Source: an uncultured Arenimonas sp. | GTDB lineage: Bacteria > Pseudomonadota > Gammaproteobacteria > Xanthomonadales > Xanthomonadaceae | NCBI GenBank assembly: GCA_946885815.1 | Contig: CAMPHE010000055.1 | Coordinates: 1-8,991 of the forward strand | Direction of reading: 5' to 3' | Length of the DNA stretch: 8,991 nucleotides | Shown: positions 5,738 to 8,991 of the stretch, piece by piece | How the letters are laid out: every line of letters starts with the position of its first letter | Numbering within the stretch: the stretch's first letter is position 1 | The notes under the pieces: model-generated | Told to the model about the DNA's origin: nothing | The model's database searches: none | What the model saw: only the letters and a program-made list of their open reading frames with translations | Position numbers and translations under genes: made by a program

Positions 5738-5739
5738 GC

Positions 5740-6651
5740 ATGAACTACCCTTCGCACATCTGGCACAACGGCGCGATCAAGCCGTGGGCCGACGCCACCG
5801 TGCATGTGATGGCGCATGGCCTGCACTACGGTTCGTCGGTCTTCGAGGGCATCCGCAGCTATCGCACCGCCGACGGCCAGGCGATCTTCCGCCTCGGCGA
5901 CCATCTGCGCCGCCTGTACGCCTCCGCGAAGATCTACGACATGCCGGTGCCGTTCGACGTCGACACGCTCGCGCGGGGCTGCCGCGACGTGATCGCCGCC
6001 AACGACCTGCAGAAGTCCTATCTGCGCCCGATCGCGTACCGCGGCCTCGGCGGTTTCGGCCTGAGCGCCGATACGCCGGTCGACGTCGCGATCGCCGCGT
6101 GGGCGATGGGGCCGTACCTCGGCCCGGACGTGCTCGAAGCCGGCATCGACGCCTGCGTGTCGAGCTGGCAGCGCTTCGCGCCGAACACGATCCCCGCCGG
6201 CGCGAAGGCGGGCGGCAATTACCTGTCCGGCCAGCTGGTCGCGCGCGAGGCGCGGCGCCTCGGCTTCGGCGAAGGCATCGCGCTCGCGTCCACCGGCCTG
6301 CTGAGCGAAGGCGCCGGCGAAAACCTGTTCCTCGTGTTCGACGGCGCGCTGCACACCTCGCCGATCAGCGCCGCGCTGCTCAACGGCATCACGCGCGACA
6401 CGATCATCCACCTCGCGCGGCGGCACGGCATCGACGTGATCGAACGCGACCTGCCACGCGAATACCTGTACCTGTGCGACGAGCTGTTCATGTGCGGCAC
6501 CGCGGCCGAGATCACGCCGATCCGCAGCGTCGACGGCCGGCAAGTGGGCGCCGGCAAGCCGGGCGCGTTGACGCGCCGGTTGCAGGAACTGTTCTTCGAT
6601 CTCGTCGAAGGCCGGGGCGATGCGCCCGAGGGGTGGCTCACCGTCGTGTGA
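5740..6651 (+). CDS. ilvE: Branched-chain amino acid aminotransferase
   Basis: The product is 303 residues, typical for IlvE, a cytoplasmic PLP enzyme of fold type IV. It exchanges the amino group between glutamate and the 2-oxo acids of leucine, isoleucine and valine. The N-terminal HIWHNGAIKPWADATVHVMA (6-25) and HYGSSVFEGIRSY (29-41) are hallmarks. The PLP lysine is K156 in PAGAKAGGNYLSGQ (152-165). The cofactor-binding Glu is in LSEGAGENLF (188-197). LLNGITRDTI (213-222) and FMCGTAAEITPI (250-261) complete the class IV pattern. Related D-amino acid transaminases and aminodeoxychorismate lyases share the fold, but the F-E-G-I-R-S-Y and G-T-A-A-E-I-T-P segments favour IlvE. It is not in an ilv cluster here: the gene before it is a secreted protein, and the gene after it runs in the opposite direction. 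Confidence 0.95.
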   Translation: MNYPSHIWHNGAIKPWADATVHVMAHGLHYGSSVFEGIRSYRTADGQAIFRLGDHLRRLYASAKIYDMPVPFDVDTLARGCRDVIAANDLQKSYLRPIAYRGLGGFGLSADTPVDVAIAAWAMGPYLGPDVLEAGIDACVSSWQRFAPNTIPAGAKAGGNYLSGQLVAREARRLGFGEGIALASTGLLSEGAGENLFLVFDGALHTSPISAALLNGITRDTIIHLARRHGIDVIERDLPREYLYLCDELFMCGTAAEITPIRSVDGRQVGAGKPGALTRRLQELFFDLVEGRGDAPEGWLTVV

Positions 6652-6661
6652 GGTTTCCGCG

Positions 6662-6679
6662 TCGAGTACACACGCTCGA
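6662..6679. other. Small hairpin after ilvE
   Basis: TCGAG (6662-6666) and CTCGA (6675-6679) form a 5-bp stem with an 8-nt loop in the 39-bp gap between the convergent ilvE and membrane-protein genes. It has no T-run. With the following stronger hairpin it may make a two-hairpin 3' end for ilvE. Confidence 0.25.
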
Positions 6680-6683
6680 AGCC

Positions 6684-6700
6684 GCCGTGCTCAGCACGGC
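6684..6700. terminator. Stop-codon-in-loop hairpin between ilvE and the membrane protein
   Basis: GCCGTGC (6684-6690), loop TCA, GCACGGC (6694-6700) is a perfect 7-bp stem. On the minus strand the 3-nt loop is exactly the TGA stop of the membrane-protein gene, so its final codons form one arm. The plus-strand ilvE transcript would meet the same hairpin 32 nt after its stop. Neither side has a T-run, so it may be a bidirectional 3'-end element rather than a classical terminator. Confidence 0.45.
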
Positions 6701-7464
6701 AACAGGGTGACGGCGACGCCCAGCGCATCCATCAGGAGATTCAGGAGTCGCACGCACACGCGGCCCTTGTTGAGGCCGATGTCGAGCAGCGCGCCGGCAA
6801 CCACCGCGAACCAGGCGACGTACGCGAAGCCGGTGAAATCGCCGTACACCAGCGTGTGCAGCCAGTCCTGGTTGAACAGATAGCCGTAGAGCGTGATCGC
6901 CACGGCGAGCAGCACCGCGGCGGTCGGGATCAGCAGATGCGGTCCGCCGCGCGGTTTCGCCAGCGCCAGCAGGCCGATCGCGAGGAACGCGACGGCGTTC
7001 GTGCCGAGCACGATCCGCGCGTCGCGGAGCAGGCCCGCCCGCACCACGGCGTAGGTGTGTTCGATCACTTCCACCAGCCGGTCCCGGGCGTTCGTCAGCC
7101 GGCCGATGTCGGCCTCGGCGGACGCGACGACCGCCGCGGCGAGCCGACGCCGGCATTCGCAGTCCGCATCCGTCATGTCGGTGACCGTCTTCGCGACCAG
7201 CCCCGGCACGGCATGGCGCAGTTCGTCCTCGCGACGCACGAGGTCGGCGTCGACCTTCGCCAGGGCACCGCGCGCGAATCCGGCGACCCGGCTGTCACCC
7301 AGCGCGTCGACGCGCGCGCCGATCCGCCGCTCGACCTCGACCCGCGCGACCTCCCGCAGGCCCTGCTCCAGCAGCAACGGATGCGTCCACGTCATCGCGA
7401 AAAGCGTGCCGGACACGAGCGTGCCGAGCGCGGCGAGGGCCAGGACGAAGCGGCGAAGGCGCAT
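6691..7464 (-). CDS. Unknown multi-pass membrane protein next to the sensor kinase
   Basis: The product is 257 residues. ATG 7464 has a strong GAGGAG ribosome site at 7476-7471, 6 nt upstream. The N-terminus MRLRRFVLALAALGTLVSGT starts a membrane segment or uncleaved signal (about 5-24). A charged helical stretch of about 125 residues follows (28-150), probably periplasmic, with a C-E-C pair at 102-104. Hydrophobic segments then come at about 152-169, 175-195 and 212-230, with a possible weak one at 240-256. The last part contains Y-G-Y-L-F-N-Q-D-W-L-H-T-L-V-Y-G-D-F (193-210) between helices. I do not recognise the family. It lies 26 nt after the kinase gene on the same strand, so it is very likely co-transcribed, and it may be an accessory sensor, kinase modulator or effector. 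The end of the gene lies inside a perfect hairpin. Confidence 0.8.
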   Translation of the reverse strand: MRLRRFVLALAALGTLVSGTLFAMTWTHPLLLEQGLREVARVEVERRIGARVDALGDSRVAGFARGALAKVDADLVRREDELRHAVPGLVAKTVTDMTDADCECRRRLAAAVVASAEADIGRLTNARDRLVEVIEHTYAVVRAGLLRDARIVLGTNAVAFLAIGLLALAKPRGGPHLLIPTAAVLLAVAITLYGYLFNQDWLHTLVYGDFTGFAYVAWFAVVAGALLDIGLNKGRVCVRLLNLLMDALGVAVTLLPC

Positions 7465-7490
7465 CGGTTCTCCTCGACGGGGTCTACGCG

Positions 7491-8771
7491 CTACTGGCTG
7501 TCGAACCGCAGTGTCGCCACCGCGCCGCGCTCCGGCCGCGGCGCGATTCCCACCTGCCATCCGTACAGCTCGCACAGCCGCCGCACGATCGACAGGCCGA
7601 TGCCGCCGCCGACGGTGCCGCCGGCGCCGCTGCCGCGGTAGCCGCGTTCGAACAGCCGCGCCGCGTCTTCCTCGCTCAGCCCCGGGCCGGTGTCTTCGAC
7701 GCGCACCTGGCCGGCTTCGACGATGACGCGCACCTCGCCTTCGGCGGTGTACTTGCACGCATTGCCGATCAGGTTGCCGAGCGCGACCGCGACCACGGCT
7801 TCGGGCGCTTCGGCGGTGGCTTCGGGGTCGCCTTCGACGACCACCTGCACCGGCTTGCGGTCGAGCTGCGTGCGTGCCGCTTCGGCGAGTTCGCCGGCCA
7901 GCTTCAGCAGCGGCGTGTGGCCGGTGCCGCGCTCCTCGCGCGACAGCATCAGCAGCGCGGTCGTGAGGTCGGTGCACTGTTTCGCGGCGCGGTCGATGCG
8001 CAGCAGCCGCAGTCGCATCTTTTCGGGCAGGTCGGGGTTGGCGAGCACCAGCTCGGTGGCGCCGCGGATCACCGCCAGCGGCGTGCGCAGTTCGTGGCTC
8101 ACGTCGGAGTTGAATTCGCGGTCGCGCTTGACGAGATCGGTCATCCGCGACGCGTAGTCGTCGAGCGCGGCGGCCAGCTGCCCCACTTCGTCCTCGGCGA
8201 AATGCGGCGCCAGTTTCGCCGGTCGCGCGTCGCTGGCCAGCGTCTCGACGCGCCGCGCCAGGTCGGTCACGGGACTGATCACCCGTTTGCTCGACCAGAT
8301 GCCGATCAGCAGCGAGAGGATCGAGAACACGAACACCACGCCGATCAGCGCGTACATCAGCTGCTGCTGGCTCGCGCGCTCCTGCGCGATGTCGTAGCTG
8401 AGGAAGAACCAGTAGTCGGCGTCCTTCTTCACCGCGAGTTTGTAGGCGCGGGCGCGGCCGCGCGCGTCGGTCTCGGTGAGCTCGTGCACGCCGTCGGGCA
8501 GGTCCTGCCACGCGAACGGCACGTTGCCGAAGCGGCGCTCGCTGTAGACGCTGCCCTTGATCTTCTCGAATTCGACCAGCGGGTTCTCCGGGTCGCGGTA
8601 GAACTGGTCGGCGTAGTCGTCGACGTTCTCCATCAGCGCTTCGCCGATCAGCTGGTCTTCCAGCCGTTCGCGCAGGACGACCGTCGCGGCCGCGAACAGG
8701 CCGGTCAGGCCGAGGCCCAGCAGCAGGAACGACAGGATGATTCGGCTGCGCAGCCGCCGCCGGTAACGCAT
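7491..8771 (-). CDS. Two-component sensor histidine kinase, ColS-like
   Basis: The product is 426 residues. The order is: membrane segment 1 (about 11-32), periplasmic sensor (33-137), membrane segment 2 (138-159), HAMP linker (about 160-212), dimerisation domain with the phospho-accepting His226 in SDVSHELRTPLAVIRGATE (222-240), and ATP-binding domain. The ATP domain shows the N box LGNLIGNACKYT (331-342), the G1 box VEDTGPGLS (358-366) and the G2 box GGGIGLSIVRRL (388-399). All catalytic parts look intact. The periplasmic part contains LPDGVHELTETD (91-102) with an E-x-x-E pair (97, 100); ColS proteins are reported to use an E-x-x-E motif for metal sensing. Together with the ColR-like partner this suggests a ColS-type kinase, but the name is inferred. 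ATG 8771 lies 4 nt after the regulator's stop, so the two genes are translationally coupled. The ribosome site is weak. Confidence 0.92.
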   Translation of the reverse strand: MRYRRRLRSRIILSFLLLGLGLTGLFAAATVVLRERLEDQLIGEALMENVDDYADQFYRDPENPLVEFEKIKGSVYSERRFGNVPFAWQDLPDGVHELTETDARGRARAYKLAVKKDADYWFFLSYDIAQERASQQQLMYALIGVVFVFSILSLLIGIWSSKRVISPVTDLARRVETLASDARPAKLAPHFAEDEVGQLAAALDDYASRMTDLVKRDREFNSDVSHELRTPLAVIRGATELVLANPDLPEKMRLRLLRIDRAAKQCTDLTTALLMLSREERGTGHTPLLKLAGELAEAARTQLDRKPVQVVVEGDPEATAEAPEAVVAVALGNLIGNACKYTAEGEVRVIVEAGQVRVEDTGPGLSEEDAARLFERGYRGSGAGGTVGGGIGLSIVRRLCELYGWQVGIAPRPERGAVATLRFDSQ

Positions 8772-8775
8772 GGAG

Positions 8776-8991
8776 CTAGGCCGCTTCGGGGTCGGCGATC
8801 CGGTAACCGATGCCGTGGCGCGTCTGGATCAGCGCCTTGTCGAACGGCTTGTCGACGGCGGCGCGCAGGCCGTGGATGTGCACGCGCAGGCTGTCGGAAT
8901 CGGGCAGCTCCTCGCCCCAGACGCGCGTTTCCAGTTCCTGCCGCGTCACCACCGACGGCGAGGATTCCATCAGCGACTGCAGGATCTTCAG
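8776..8991 (-). CDS. OmpR-family response regulator, ColR-like, C-terminal part
   Basis: Only the last 71 codons are in the window; the gene enters from the right edge, so its receiver domain and start are not seen. The visible part is the winged-helix DNA-binding domain. It has LKILQSLMESSPSVVTRQEL, V-W-G-E-E, then the signature PDSDSLRVHIHGLRAAVDKP, and the closing ALIQTRHGIGYRI (53-65). The pattern 'P-D-S-D-S-L-R-x-H-x-H-x-L-R-x-x-(I/V)-D-K-P-F-D-K' closely resembles ColR of Pseudomonas and Xanthomonas as I remember it, more than PhoP or OmpR. In ColRS systems the regulator controls envelope and metal-tolerance genes. The stop TAG (8778-8776) is 4 nt before the kinase ATG, so the two form an operon. 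It is the first gene of the leftward group visible here. Confidence 0.88.
   Translation of the reverse strand: MKILQSLMESSPSVVTRQELETRVWGEELPDSDSLRVHIHGLRAAVDKPFDKALIQTRHGIGYRIADPEAA

Noticed and set aside
4738..6543. A 601-codon minus-strand open frame across ilvE and the secreted-protein gene
   Set aside because: It is a mirror frame of two well-supported plus-strand genes, with biased His/Arg/Val composition and no motif.
6691..8511. Reading the membrane protein as the C-terminal part of a longer protein starting inside the kinase gene
   Set aside because: The upstream part is an out-of-frame shadow of the kinase; ATG 7464 has a GAGGAG ribosome site and begins a membrane segment.
1..8991. 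CRISPR array, tRNA, rRNA, insertion sequence or prophage
   Set aside because: No spaced repeats, cloverleaf sequence, transposase or integrase motifs, or terminal inverted repeats were seen on either strand.

Overview
The window is about 70% G+C, with G/C at almost every third codon position, and is densely packed with chromosomal housekeeping and signalling genes. The gene families suggest a gammaproteobacterium of the Xanthomonadaceae/Lysobacteraceae type (Lysobacter, Luteimonas or a relative): a three-helix TolB-like/TPR protein, a DUF4124-type secreted protein ending in Gly-Cys-Trp, a ColRS-like two-component system, and short -10 boxes just upstream of weakly led start codons. This placement is inferred from families and composition, not from a search. 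No mobile element, phage gene, tRNA, rRNA or CRISPR array is visible.

Layout. (1) 1-320, minus: 5' part of a DUF3228-like gene, running off the left edge. (2) 475-2322, plus: membrane-anchored TolB-like/TPR protein, divergent from (1). (3) 2459-2725, plus: 88-residue orphan. (4) 2734-3864, minus: six-helix membrane diguanylate cyclase with an intact GGEEF site, convergent with (3). (5) 3955-4776, plus: metF. (6) 4825-5706, plus: secreted DUF4124-like protein. (7) 5740-6651, plus: ilvE. (8) 8991-6691, minus: a three-gene cluster of ColR-like response regulator (3' part only), ColS-like sensor kinase, and an unknown membrane protein, convergent with ilvE.

How the genes fit together. metF and ilvE supply methyl-tetrahydrofolate for methionine synthesis and perform the last step of branched-chain amino acid synthesis. 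Both lie outside their usual biosynthetic clusters. The cyclase and the ColRS-like system are membrane signalling modules. The unknown membrane protein follows the kinase by 26 nt with a strong ribosome site, so it is a candidate accessory or effector of that system.

The most notable material is at the gene boundaries. There is a good intrinsic terminator on the plus strand exactly at the head of the minus-strand cyclase gene. Two convergent junctions each carry a perfect hairpin whose loop contains a stop codon. Three genes have a stable hairpin directly against the start codon. The last 13 sense codons of metF switch to T-ending codons although the protein tail looks normal. No wholly new multi-gene system is evident; the best candidates for something undescribed are the RNA-level structures and the membrane protein linked to the two-component system.
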